64,000 bases of DNA from Erigeron canadensis (taxonomy: Eukaryota > Streptophyta > Magnoliopsida > Asterales > Asteraceae). Made by a program: the position numbers and the translations under genes. A model generated the notes under the pieces. The model saw only the letters and a program-made list of their open reading frames with translations. It was not told where the DNA came from and did no database searches. Shown piece by piece: positions 1-11,137 of this stretch (its first letter is position 1; every line of letters starts with the position of its first letter). The stretch spans positions 33,400,645-33,464,644 of the forward strand of contig NC_057763.1 of NCBI RefSeq assembly GCF_010389155.1. The letters run 5' to 3'.

Positions 1-253
1 GTAGTTGCAATTTATACAGCCGGAGGCGAGAATCACATGGCAACTTGATTCACATAGATGAACTATTTTGGGGACATATCAAGATGAAAATGGTGACCAA
101 GAAGTGTTTGGCAAACATGGTCAATCCATCTGTAGGCATGTAGTCATGTATTGTACATTTCCCAATGGGCACATTTTCCGGTTTCCAAACCATGTGTGAA
201 GCCTTGGCAAATCGCATGGCAAACATGGCCAAACAACCTGATCGGTTACCCAA
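1..253 (-). other. Possible exon or gene fragment, unrecognised, next to a hAT insertion
   Basis: On the minus strand an open frame covers about 50-253 and stays open upstream to the hAT insertion point. It contains the stretches WKPENVPIGKCTIHDY and PTDGLTMFAKHF, which read like real protein, but I cannot place them in a family. The hAT element at 254-1509 sits directly beside it. With the element removed, the frame stays open into the few host bases at 1518-1530. It may be an exon of a gene extending left of the window, or an old relic. Confidence 0.25.
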
Positions 254-1509
254 CAGTGGCGGATTCAGGGAGGGTGGGGGAAAAATATTACGTTGGAAAC
301 AACTAAACTATCATACTTTGCCAAATATCTATCCATCGACATTTTTACTACTAAATATTTACCGAGAGCCAATCCCGAGCTTTAATGCCCATAACGAAAG
401 AAAAATATACGCTATTAAATTTATAGACAAACAAGATATGTATTAAGATGTTATAATTTATTAAACCTAACTGGCTTATCATGATTATGATTTTTCATGT
501 AAAACAAGCCTTGCAAAACTCTATCTATTTTTATTTTTATCGGAACAACAATAAGAAAGAAACATATTATAAGAATATAAGGGGATCCTTATTTTGATAA
601 CCCATTTTTTTGTAAAAACCGTGAGAACTCCAAATATTTATATTGGATCACATGTTTTTTTTGTTCATTTACATGTGAAACGTTATAAAAATATATGTTA
701 CAGAAGAATTTTTTTTTTCAAAACCTTACATATAGCCGTTTGTCACATGTGAACAGAAAATGTAAACAAATTCATTCACAAGTTCATAAAGGCTACTTTG
801 AAGGTTTCATAAAAAGTTTCTTCTACAACATACCTTTTTATATTATTTCACATGTGAGTGAACAAAAAAAAGCATGTGAACAAATATATTATCCAAGAGT
901 TCTCATGGTTTTTTAAAAAAAAATAGTTCTTAAAATAGGGAAACTCAAGAATATAATTAATATAATTAGTTAAGACTCAAAATGTTAGACTTTGAGGGTT
1001 TTTATTTTTTGTTTTTAATAAATTAAGCGTTATTTAAACCTAGTAAACAAATAACTTAGATCATCCTTTAAACTTTAAAGTCCGTGACTCCCTTCCATAT
1101 CAAAAAGACTAGGCCCACTTTACTACAAACAAATGTTATTTGTCTACTTCCCATTTGGATTATGCAAATAAAAAAGTACCGAAGACAGAGGGTATAATAT
1201 ATATTTTCAGAAACTATAGGGGGTAAATAACAAATTGTACAAAATATGTTATCATCTTCTAGAAACCAACCTGCAATTTTTTTTCTTCCATTGAAATCTA
1301 CAAAAACTTTAGCTGCACTATAACACACGAGGGATTGTTTCTGAACATTGCTAAATTTTTCACGAGCTGGGTTCTTTTTCATTTATGGGTTGGGTTCTTT
1401 TTATGATTAAGGTCTTAAATCTAAGTAAATACACTATTAAATTGTCTATGATGTGCTAACTTGGCTGGGGTCGGTCTCCCCCCTCCCTAATGCTTTGTAT
1501 CTGCCGCTG
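254..1509. mobile_element. Non-autonomous hAT element, 1256 bp, with 8-bp target duplication
   Basis: The element begins CAGTGGCGGATTCA, and the reverse complement of its end begins CAGCGGCAGATACA, giving imperfect terminal inverted repeats of about 14 bp. It is flanked by a perfect 8-bp duplication TTACCCAA at 246-253 and 1510-1517, the signature of the hAT superfamily. The interior is AT-rich and no hAT transposase frame can be read in it, so it depended on an autonomous relative. The short frames inside (695-916 plus, 1068-1382 minus) look like chance. Confidence 0.85.
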
Positions 1510-1699
1510 TTACCCAATGAGTTTTGTTTTACCAGTGTAAGAAAATGTTTGTTTTCTACTAATTAATTATACTCACTTAATTTGTTCATCGTATCATTAA
1601 CCAACTTCCCTATTCTTACCTTCATATTGCAACTTCTTGTGAGCATCATTATTGTTATGGGTGAAATTTCAGGTTTCATTATCTTGGAACCTTAGGATC

Positions 1700-2562
1700 A
1701 TGCACCATCAGGATCTTAACATATCTTGATATATTACTAACGATACATTTTAGATATTGTTTCTATGAGAATATTATCCAGGTTATTTGATATTAAGCAC
1801 AAGGAAAATATCTCCAACGGTACAATGAGATTCAACACATGTCTTATTTGATCAACATGCAAGAAAGACTTAGTCCAGCAACATAATCGGACTTCAAGAG
1901 GATTTCAGCATGAGGAGAATATCTTCAAACGGCTACTATATCAGTCAAGATAGGCTCCAACGTTCACTTGATGAAGACCAGGAAGATCCTTATATTTCCG
2001 GATAGTTAGTTATCTAGCAGCTCTATATAAACGAGAACCTGATCGATCATAGGATATACAACGTTACACACATTCACCTTACATTATTCACTTGCTCTCG
2101 TTAACTTATTCTCTGCTCACACACCAACACACTTTAGTTTACATATTACTTAGAAAGATTGATCAAGTCGCTCCACCATTGTAATCAATTTACATCATTA
2201 ATAAAAGAACAAGGCAGGGACGATTGCTTCCTCCCGGGGTTTTTATGCCGGCAATCATTAAAGGATTAAGGGCTTTTCCTCGATAACAAATCTCGATGTT
2301 CTTTGATCCTTTCTCTTTATTTACTGCATTTATTTACGATTATCTTTCTTTATCTTGTTTGATTTATCATATATTTCATCATAATATTGTTTGCGAAGTC
2401 TTTTGACGACCTTTCTTTTGTTTAAGTCGATATAATCTTGATTTTTATCATACTTATCTTAAACGCATCTTTGAATCTAAACCTATTTTACAAGCCCTTA
2501 ACCTCACGAACGAAAGTTTGGTTACATAATTGATCTAAGTCTTCAAGATTGATTATCTTGGA
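1700..2562 (+). repeat. LTR (solo or truncated), copy 1 of an inverted pair
   Basis: About 2020-2562 matches the reverse complement of 6400-6930 at roughly 80-85 percent by eye. The shared part includes a TATA box (2024-2030), the downstream CTGATCGATCATAGG, a GCCGGCA stretch and the pyrimidine-rich tail. The order promoter, transcribed part, downstream tail is that of an LTR with U3, R and U5. The left (U3) limit is uncertain. No tRNA primer site or pol frame follows, so this is a solo LTR or remnant. Confidence 0.6.
2024..2030 (+). promoter_or_regulatory. TATA box of the LTR promoter
   Basis: TATATAA lies in the context CTCTATATAAACGAG. It is conserved in the inverted LTR copy (6924-6930 on the minus strand), which supports a functional U3/R boundary in the ancestral element. 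Confidence 0.5.
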
Positions 2563-2692
2563 TAATTTTTGACCAAAACAATTATGTTGTGGAATTCAGA
2601 AATTTCAGGCTATACAAGTCGGTAGTAGGCTGCAACTAAATTATAACCATTATTGTTGTACGTTGTGGGCAGAACCCCTACAGTCATGTTCC

Positions 2693-3112
2693 TTCTACGA
2701 CGATTTCTTCTAGCATTTGCATCTTCTGGATAGTAGAGACTAGCGGGTAGCCTATGGAAGTTGGAAGTAATCATTGCCGCCTCAAAAAGGAGGAGGAAAT
2801 TCTCTGCAACAACCAAAAAAATTCGCATAGGGGTGCATTGCAAGTCCTCCTGACAATGTTACATTATTGAGGAGTCTGACCCAGGTTATATGGTTCAGAA
2901 CTGATAATGGGCCAAACTCCTCAATGTTGTAATATTTTTCACGGGCACTTTGCAAATTGCAGGACTTGCAATGCACCCCTACGTGGATTTCTTTTGTTGT
3001 TACAGAGTATTTCCTCATCCTTTTAGAGGATAGCAGATTATTTCTTACCACTTCTATTTTCTACCCGCTAGTCTCTACTATCCGGAAGATGCAAATGTTA
3101 GAAAAAAGTGTC
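2693..3112. repeat. Long hairpin: inverted duplication with arms of about 190-205 bp
   Basis: Bases 2693-2883 are the imperfect reverse complement of 2908-3112, separated by only about 25 bp. Matching segments include GACTAGCGGGTAG against CTACCCGCTAGTC, GGGGTGCATTGCAAGTCCT against its complement, and TGAGGAGT against ACTCCTCA at the loop. The left arm, read on the minus strand, contains LYYPEDANARRNRRRRNM, and the right arm, read on the plus strand, gives a near-identical peptide. The source was therefore a coding fragment that was copied in inverted orientation. I do not recognise the parent protein. Confidence 0.7.
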
Positions 3113-3489
3113 GTATAAGGAATATGACTTTAGGATTATGCCTACAGCATATGGACCTCTCCATGGTGTTGAAGTATCTCTTAGAATGAAACACTACTTT
3201 GAAATATATGAAACAAATGTGTAATCATTTACTTTAGACAATGTTTTTACAAAGTGATGATATGTTAAGACAAAAGTGCTTGGAATGTCATATTTTAAAA
3301 GCATTTATAATTTTGTTTTCTGAAAAACCATATCTGTATTGATGCAAATTAGAACATCACACAGGTAAGTGATCAAATCCAGAAGATATGGAGCAGCCAG
3401 TCATATATGATAATATGACATACATCAATTGCCATATCGATATATACCCACAAAAAAATAGGTAAAAGGTAATTCTGATACTAATTGAA

Positions 3490-3936
3490 AATGTACTTTA
3501 ATATTGTGTACCCACAACCCACAAACTATTGAGATAGGCATAATAGTTTAAGAACCGAATTCAATGAAAAGGAACGAAAACATATTTGCAATCCTATGAC
3601 AAGCCATATAGCACCATGACAAATGAAAAAAAGTAAATCAAATTTGTAAACAATGCTAAATGTGTAGTGAACCTTTTAAGGTGAAATGGAAAGTAGGTAT
3701 TTAGAGAGAAAGTAGATAAATGAAATGAATATTAATTTAGGCAAAAGGTTAATCTTTCATTACATGTGGAGGGGTATTTATAGGCAATGAATTTGCTATA
3801 AAACCCCTCACTAATTACATTCAAGTCCTTTCATAATTACATTACAACCCCTTCATCTAAACAAGATTAATTAAAAGGACATGACAAATACATAATTACA
3901 AAACACGCACTACTGTAATTAAAATAAAAGCTAACA
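3490..3936 (-). repeat. LTR on the minus strand, next to a polypurine tract
   Basis: On the minus strand the sequence starts TGTTAG at 3936, directly after the polypurine tract AAAGGGGGAGA (3937-3949), as at the junction of internal region and 3' LTR. A TATA box (CCTATAAATACC, about 3774-3785) and a pyrimidine-rich leader follow, as in U3 and R. The far end (about 3490) is an estimate. No matching 5' LTR is seen in the window. Confidence 0.55.
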
Positions 3937-4443
3937 ATCTCCCCCTTTAGTGTTGTTTTGTAAATGGTCATCATTGTGCCCTTTTCTTCTTTCTCTGCCT
4001 TCGATTTCTTTTCTTTGTGGAAGATTTGGGTTTATCCTGAGTGAAGGATTGAGATTTGAAGACTCTTTTTCGTATTTGCTCTTTGACTCCTTCCAGTATT
4101 TCTTGGGTACAAAATGGTATTTCGGATCTTCAGGGCAATCTTGTGGTTCAATGATGTTATCGGCAAAGTTGAGTGGGGGCATATTATGTATACCATGCTC
4201 GTTATTTGGTGAATATCCGACCCAAGAACCTTCTGGGACATGAATGACACCTTTCTGTTCTTTTGGAAGTCTGGCTGCAATGATTCGTCTTGATCTTTCT
4301 CTATGTTCCAGCTTTGACTTGATTGTTCTAATCACATTCAACAGTCTCTTCTTTTCCTTTTCCGACTCTTCGAACTCATGGAGGCTTTCAAAGACAGTTA
4401 AGCATTGCATGAGAGTGCCATCAGAGTACTTGGATAGTTACAC
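3931..4443 (-). CDS. Unrecognised charged ORF reading into an LTR
   Basis: This 159-codon frame starts at the ATG at 4410, with open sequence upstream to about 4440. It is rich in Lys, Glu and Arg and contains the stretches EKEKKRLLNVIRTIKSKL (probably helical or coiled coil), VPEGSWVGYSPNNEHG and CPEDPKYHFVPKKYWKE. It matches no gag, protease, integrase or RT motif that I know. The frame ends TKGGDC and its stop codon is the TAG inside the first bases of the LTR (TGTTAG), so the polypurine tract is coding. It may be the 3' coding part of an LTR element or a host fragment carried by it. Function unknown. Confidence 0.35.
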
Positions 4444-5118
4444 AAAAAACAAAAAAACTATAATTGGAGAAAAGAAAGCGTTTACTACATTGGCCGGCCA
4501 CTAATTAATGGCAGATAGATTATTGATTCACCAGTCTACCTATAATTTATTCACCAAGACACGTTTAAACCTTTCCTGGAGTCTCTTTTCAATACATTCA
4601 CCTGCTAGTTATTTTAGACAACGTGTTAGAAACAGTTATACAAATCCATCGGCAATTCATAAACTACAAATTGCTTTATAACCGTAATAATACATTGCAA
4701 AAAAATAATTTCCATTTATATTAAATCAATGCTGACCAGGAATCACGTTTAAGACGAAACTAACATCAAGTCGTTAACATATCACCTCCATCCACATTTA
4801 GTGGCTGACATAATTAAAACTATTACTCTTGAAACACCAAACTGTATATTGAAACAGAATGAAAAAAAGCTAACCAAATATAAACTATTGATACCACTAC
4901 GACACCAAGTATCTCTAAATATATCCAGTTACTCACATTTTGTTATAAAGTGCATCCTACTTTTAATCATGGTTATGTATAATCTTGATAACACAATTGG
5001 CAATTTTCACTTAAGTGACAACCATACAGCTTGTCAGATCATCAAAACCAGGGGAAATAACCAAGTCTATCTTACGAGAGAGCTACTCAAGATTTAACAA
5101 ATTTAAAAAAACACATAC

Positions 5119-5237
5119 AGTCCAGAGTTTCTTTCCAAACTTTTAAGGACACCCTCTTTGCCAACCTTCTCCATGGACTTGGCAATCAGCTCAGAGCTCA
5201 CCCATCTCTGTCGTTCTCCATTAGCCGATATTGACAC
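5119..5237 (-). pseudogene. Fragment of a mitochondrial-type CPN60 chaperonin exon
   Basis: Read on the minus strand after a TTTAG splice acceptor (5238-5239), the sequence gives VSISANGERQ and, further on, ELIAKSMEKVGKEGV. This closely follows the CPN60/HSP60 stretch around ISANGE and the AMEKVGKEGV helix. The intervening residues are altered, and after GKEGV the family similarity stops (LKSLERNSG replaces the expected beta-strand). No other chaperonin exons are visible nearby. I read this as one exon relic, perhaps carried by a transposon. Because it covers few residues, the exact paralogue cannot be named. Confidence 0.6.
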
Positions 5238-5929
5238 CTAAACAATAAAATTCTTACAATCAAAAGTCGATAAAAAAATGAGATGTGTCATAAATGTTTT
5301 AGCTATGATCAGATACATCTCGTATAATATATATAATTACCATTGACGTAATAAACGTGAAAACGTTAGTACTTCACTTTGGGCTGCTTGTTATTTCATG
5401 TCTCAAGAGTTCATCCTTGTGTTTTTCCACCATATCAGCAAATATTAATAAGATATGCAATCTTGATCTCCTGCAAGAACGAGAGGAGGGGAACTTACAT
5501 AAGATGAAGCATGATAAAATCCCAAGACGCAAAAGGTACAAACATATGGTATACCATTCTGAAAATTAGGTCAAGGGCCTTCATAAAAAGCCTTAGGCTA
5601 TCTCCAATGCTAAGGACGCCCTTAGGCGCCCTTGAGCTGCCACATCATATCCTTACAAATCCTTAAATCCAAGGTTAAACGCCAAAGTTATTGATAGGGA
5701 ACTTTTATATATATGATATACATATACATATTCGATAATATTGAAGGAATAAAAAGATATTCATATATAAAGACTCCATGATTCTATGTTCCTTAATTTC
5801 ATCCTTATCTTTTTTTATCGCAATTAAACTCTCAAGCAAATCAACCTTTTTCACCCCTTTTTAGATGGATAAATATATATCATCAATGTAAGCGCAAGTT
5901 ACAAACTGCCTAAATGATTGAAAAACCAA

Positions 5930-6399
5930 CACAATTTCAATAGTTGAAAGCTTCAAGTAAAAAGCATACAATAAAAATATAGGTTGGCTGCACAACCAAC
6001 CCAATTTCAAAAGTCGAAAGCTTTAAGTAAAAAGCTTTAATAAGAAGCCATGAAGTAAATGACCTTTGTAAAGTGACAGGTCCATTCTACTCTTCATAAA
6101 GTCTATATAAAACATTAGAGAGCTAGAGATAGAACATTATGACACTTCAAGGTCAAACAGAAATTGACCTTTGTAAAGTCACAGGTCCACTCTACTCTTA
6201 CAACACGGTTCAATGCATAGTGAAAAACATAGAGAAATTAAGAACCAAAAACAATTTGAAAGAATTAAATATCATTATTGAATATCTAGTTGAAAACTTT
6301 AAGTAAAAAGCATACAATAAAAATATAGGATGGCTGCACAACCAACCCAATTTCAAAAGTTGAAAGCTTTAAGTAAAAAGCTTTAATAAGAAGCCATGA
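5930..6399. repeat. Direct duplication, unit of about 110-130 bp, two copies
   Basis: The stretch at about 5938-6055 (AAAGCATACAATAAAAATAT, then GGCTGCACAACCAACCCAAT, ending GAAGCCATGAA) recurs at about 6287-6399. A second short motif, GACCTTTGTAAAGT, is at 6061 and 6168. The minus-strand LTR joins exactly at the end of the second copy (6399/6400). Confidence 0.75.
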
Positions 6400-6945
6400 A
6401 TACCTAAGATAATCTAGACTTAGATCAATTATGTAACCAAATTTTCGTTTGTGAGGTTAAAGGCTTGTAAAATATGTTTAGATTCAAAGATGCGTATAAA
6501 ATAAGTATGATAAATAAAGATTATGTCGACTTAAGCAAAAGAAGGTGGTCAAAAATATTCGCAAACTATGTTATGATAAAATATGATGCAAATAATCTTA
6601 AAAGAAACAAGATAAAGAAAGATAATCGTAGATAGATGCAGTAAATAAAAGAGAAGAGAACAAGGAACACTGATATTTGTTAACGAGGAAAAGCCCTTAA
6701 TCCTTTTGGTTTGCCGGCATAAAAACCCCGGTAGGAAGCAATCGTCTCTGCCTTTGTTTTCATATTAATTGTGTTTAAATTGATTACAATGATGAAGCAG
6801 GTTGATCGATCTTCTAAGTGAGGAAAATGTAAAGTAACGAGAGGGGTGTGTGTGTGTTTACAAGTGTGAGTAGAAGTAATAATGAGAAGCAAAATGTCTC
6901 CCTATGATCGATCAGACCCCTTGTTTATATAGGGCTAGGAAATAT
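6400..6945 (-). repeat. LTR (solo or truncated), copy 2 of an inverted pair
   Basis: This is the reverse-complement relative of 2020-2562, including the TATA box (6924-6930), the GATCGATCATAGG motif and the pyrimidine-rich tail. Its downstream end falls precisely at the border of the repeat unit at 6399, which dates it after that duplication. The upstream end runs into the dispersed repeat at about 6945. No coding capacity is seen. Confidence 0.6.
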
Positions 6946-7195
6946 CTTTCGATATACTTTCGACGAATTCATTCAAAATCTTTTATCTCAAAAACTGTAC
7001 GTTGATAAATTATAAAAAAATGATATGGGTGTTCATAACATTTTGTGCTCTTTCATTAAAGATATCATTCGATATACTTTCGACGAATTTTTAAATCTGA
7101 GGGCGAAGCCCGTATGGTTAAGACATCTGACTATGACTCTCTATGGCCTATCACCCCACCATCTCACCGCCGCAACGCGCGGGCACTTGCTCTCG
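6945..7195 (+). repeat. Dispersed repeat family R, copy 1, with Helitron-like 3' end
   Basis: The segment contains TTCGATATACTTTCGACGAA, the phrase GGGCGAAGCCCGTA, a run of TATGGCCTATCACCC type and a GC-rich terminus CCGCCGCAACGCGCGGG. Relatives are at 52430-52665 (plus) and 60240-60480 (minus), with a fragment at 23331-23385 (minus). The short GC hairpin at the end recalls Helitron 3' termini, but I see no CTAG-T end here, so the class is tentative. Confidence 0.55.
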
Positions 7196-7397
7196 TCTTA
7201 TGTAAAAGTAAATTTACTTGTTATAGTATGTCAATCATGTCATATTTTGTGCCCCCAAATGTCATTCTTTTGAAATACTTAATGACCCGTATAAAGAACG
7301 ATTATTCGAATTATGTAGTTCTTATGGCTTTGCTCTCTCGTGAGGGTATGTTTTGCGCATAAAGTAAAAACTATTAGTAGAGAAGTCTTGTTTGATT

Positions 7398-7920
7398 AAG
7401 ATGGCAAAAATACTCATACCCGATGGGGAATCCGATACTTGAACTCGATTTGACCGGGGAATCCCCTATTTGACCGGGGATGGGGACGGGTTTGGGGATA
7501 TAATTCTATTCCCGATGAGGATAGGGATGGGGATGGGAAACCGTAAATCCCCGATCACCATACCCGACCCCGAATTACTATATATATTTATTAGAATTAC
7601 TTTAAGTTTAATCTAGGATTATATCAGGTTTAGAGTTTTTATTTAATACTTTTTATGTGTTATATATTATTTATCATTTAGTTAACATAGATATTAGTTT
7701 ATATATATAAAAAAATGTCGAATTACATGTTCTATTACTTATATTATGCTACAATAAATTTATGTTTACACAAAATGGTATACCCGATACCCGACGGGGA
7801 TGGGTATGGAGATGTAATTTATATCCCTGACGGGGATGGGGATGGAGATTACAAGTGGAAACCGGGGACGGAGATGGGGATCAAGATATCCGACAATACC
7901 CGCCCCGTTGCCACCCTAAC
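7398..7920. mobile_element. Degenerate hAT-like MITE with GGGGATGGGG-rich ends
   Basis: The left end (ATGGCAAAAATAC followed by GGGGA/GGGGAT repeats) and the right end (CCCCGTTGCCACCC) are imperfect inverted copies of each other, a common plant MITE form with GATGGGGATGGGG tracts. No clean 8-bp target duplication is visible. The frame at 7715-7954 is a translation of these repeats and not a gene. Confidence 0.45.
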
Positions 7921-8749
7921 CTACAAAGCTCCACCTAACTTAAAGATACTTTAAGGTTTACTTTTCTTTTTGAAAATAGCTTTTTTTTCGTAAAAACTAA
8001 CTTGCAATTTTGCAAACATGTATGCCATTGTTGTTAAACTTCTACTTAACTGTAAGATATTATGTTGAAGATAGATCTAGCGAGTAAATACGTCTATAGC
8101 TACGCCACATTCCATGTATGAGAAATGCTACAATTCTAGTTTTAGATGTTGGGGATATGCAGTAATCAACAAATAAAACCGGATACATATCAATCACTGA
8201 AGACGCAATTCGTTTTCAGATTGAATTAATTCAGTGGTTCATCCCGAATTATTCAACCGGATACAATCAGTGATTAAAAACGTTTTGTATGATTTTGTGT
8301 TTGAGAGAAGGAATGTGAAAAACGGGGAGAGAATTCAGAGAGAATTCGTATGTTTAGAATGAATCGAATACAAGCCCATAACTTTCTTTATGGCAGTTAA
8401 AATCGTGTTTGCGAAGTTGATAAAACTAGTCCCTCAAATTCAGATATAATATTCTGAGATGTTTTTGCCATAGCAAATTTAATGGAAATAAAAAATCTCC
8501 AAGCTCGACCCCGCTCCTTGGACCCCGCTCCCGGGAGCGCTGCCCCGCATCCCCGTCGTGCTCTTCGCACCATCAAACTTATATGATGTATTATTATGAT
8601 TAAATTACCAATTAATCCAATTAAACTAAAATATAGATATATGTCTTTACTTCGATTTGATGGGCAAAGGCTATTTATACTCTACCTCGCGTATATTTCA
8701 TTCATGACAAATTTGAATGTAATTATATAATATTGTCATTTTTATATTA

Positions 8750-9039
8750 GGGATTAGTTTTCTGAAATGTAACTATCTTTGACCGAATGTCTATAATAGG
8801 AAAAAACTAAAGTTATGTGTATCGTATGTAAGCAACTCAAAAAAATGTTTATTGTATGTAAGAAAACATACGTGGCAACCATATACAGGTGCCACTTGTC
8901 AGATTTTAATTGGTTGAAACAAAATTCTTACATACAATAAACATTATTTCGAGATGTTTACATATAATACACACAACTTTAGTTATTTGCTACTATAGAC
9001 ATTCGTTCAAAGTTTCTTACATTTTAGGAAACTAATCTC
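8750..9039. mobile_element. 290-bp foldback MITE, copy 1
   Basis: The terminal inverted repeats begin GGGATTAGTTTTCTGAAATG, with the reverse complement at the right end. The inner parts also pair (TTTATTGTATGTAAGAAAAC against its complement), so the whole element folds on itself. A second copy of exactly the same length lies at 46013-46302, about 90 percent identical by eye. Confidence 0.75.
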
Positions 9040-9890
9040 TTTATACTATGCTGGTGGGATATTATTGGTAAATCATTTTTGCTTTTTTGTTGTAAGGCTA
9101 GCATTTAGATTAGATTAATCATATGAGTCTCATTAAATAAGGAAACTATTATTCAAGTTTGAGTAATAAAGGTGACAATAGATAAGGGTCAAAAAAATCC
9201 TAATACATCTTCTAATCTTCCTACCATTGTTGTCGTCTATTGTGATCTTTAACTGCTACTTCCTACAATAGATCGATTTCACATGGAACTGCACAAGACA
9301 TATTACAACATAGGGTCAATGCATTTTGTATAGCAGTTAGCAAAAAACGGTATAGCACAAAATGGGGAAATTTGTTAGTTACCCTTGGGCATTCCCAATG
9401 AGTCAAATTTTGTGTAATCGGTTCCAATTAGCTCTCACATGAACACCATAGCAAGCTGAAGAAACAAGGTAACTCTGAGAAATAGACGACAGGTACATGA
9501 ACACCATAGCAAGCTGCAGAAACAAGATAATTCTGAGAAATAGTGTTTTGAGAGAAATTCTATTTAGAGAATCGAATAAGAAGATATATTGTATCAAATC
9601 GAGCTTGGCTCTGATTCGATTGACATTACATTATCTAACCCACTTGTAACTGCCAAAACAAACTCTACCGGCTAATGCTAAAACGAGTAACGACTATATG
9701 ACAAAGTTACAGTCTAACCTTCTAAGAATTGGCTACTTATTAATACAGTACCAAAACTATTTGGCTATCATTTAACATGTAACAATACCCTCCCCTTAAT
9801 ATGATTTTTGCTCTCAAAAATTGAAATCTGGAACCTGTGGCTTCAGCTTTAGAGAAACATGAAAACTAATTACTTTACAAATTTATCCTT
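9040..9890. other. Gene-free stretch with a 60-bp tandem duplication
   Basis: I see no gene here. A unit containing ATGAACACCATAGCAAGCTG and TCTGAGAAATAG occurs twice in tandem at about 9437-9543. The rest is AT-rich unique-looking sequence. Confidence 0.6.
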
Positions 9891-9899
9891 CTCCACTTC

Positions 9900-10410
9900 C
9901 TTTCTTCAAATCTGACCTGGTTGTAAAAGCATGAGCCATGACGTTACTTGAGCCCCCTCTTTATTAGTGCTCATCACTGCTACACCAAACACGTCTGCTA
10001 ATAAGATGCTCATAAATTTTGCAAGATGCATCTGTCGGCGAGATGGGTCCCCTTGACCAGAGACAGTAGTTCTATACAGGGCTTTGTCCGCTATCATAAT
10101 TCATAATTGCAAACCTGGGTTCGACCATCATTGAAGCTGCTGCAAGCAACAGCTTTTCTGCCATCTTAAAGTTATTCTCTACCTTACAATAACTAACAAA
10201 AGATCCTCAAACATTCAAATTAGGCTCGATCTGAAAAATCAGCTTTAACCCATATTCCACTATGGTGGTAAAATATTTCCGTCCCTCTTCAACCAACTCT
10301 GCATGCACACAAACACTTAATATCCCTATGAAGGTGAACTCATTAGGTTTAGCACCCACTTTCTTCATCCTGTTAAACAGACTTGTCACCTCCATTGCTC
10401 TTCCACATAA
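9900..10410 (-). pseudogene. Pentatricopeptide repeat (PPR) protein relic
   Basis: On the minus strand, 10207-10395 encodes LFNRMKKVGAKPNEFTFIG, then LSVCVHAELVEEGRKYF, the classic end of one PPR motif and the start of the next (compare the usual ...GxxPNxxTFxxLLxACxHAGLVEEG). After a stop near 10207 the same strand continues with SYCKVENNFKMAEKLLL, again PPR-like, and later frames (9906-10097) are broken. PPR proteins bind organellar RNA and have many repeats; here only about two remain and there are several stops, so the locus is dead. No start codon, transit peptide or DYW domain is visible. Confidence 0.7.
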
Positions 10411-11130
10411 GAATCAATAACTTGAACAGATTCTTGAGAGATCTGACGTTCTCGACCACCATCACAAGTAATGACGTACCCTGATTTCGTTTTCATTTGT
10501 ACAAAAAGTGACTCAACATTCGAAACAACCAAAGTCATAACTTGTTATGTTTTCTTTGTATGTCATCTGTGGATCCAATGCCCTTTCAGATGGAAAAGAC
10601 TCCAAGACAGTTTCTACACTAATACTTAAAGCCAACAAAGCTTTTGACGACTCCTTTTTGTTAGACGCTTTACAGAGCGCGAGCCCACAACTGCAGCGGC
10701 CGTCAAGTTTTCTGAAAAATTTAAACTGTTCATTTCAACCAGAACACATGGAAAGATTAACAATGGTGACGCATTTCTGAACACAAACTCCAATAGTGAT
10801 AGATCTGCATACTACACTTTTCACTTTTGTTCCACTTAAACATTGTTAACTTCTGTTCATTATTTACTTAGTTATGCAAGAATTATGTGTGTAGATGTAT
10901 GGACAAAGTATTGTGGCACCATTTTTACTAGACACTAGTATATTGTTGATGTTAGATAGGATTATAACTTATGTCACCAAGATTTGAATGGGTCAGTTTG
11001 ATACGATGCAATCCATTTAGCAAACACATGTTTTTTGGTTTCATAAATCTAACATGTCAAATTTAATTAGTACCCAAACTCAACAAATAATGTACCTAAC
11101 TTTTTGCCTTGTAGAATTGTATGAAACATG
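10411..11130. other. No recognisable gene
   Basis: A plus-strand frame at 10547-10780 resembles no family and lacks splice or promoter context. The rest is AT-rich. This stretch may be 3' flank of the PPR relic and of the repeat locus that follows. Confidence 0.5.
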
Positions 11131-11137
11131 TTGTGTT

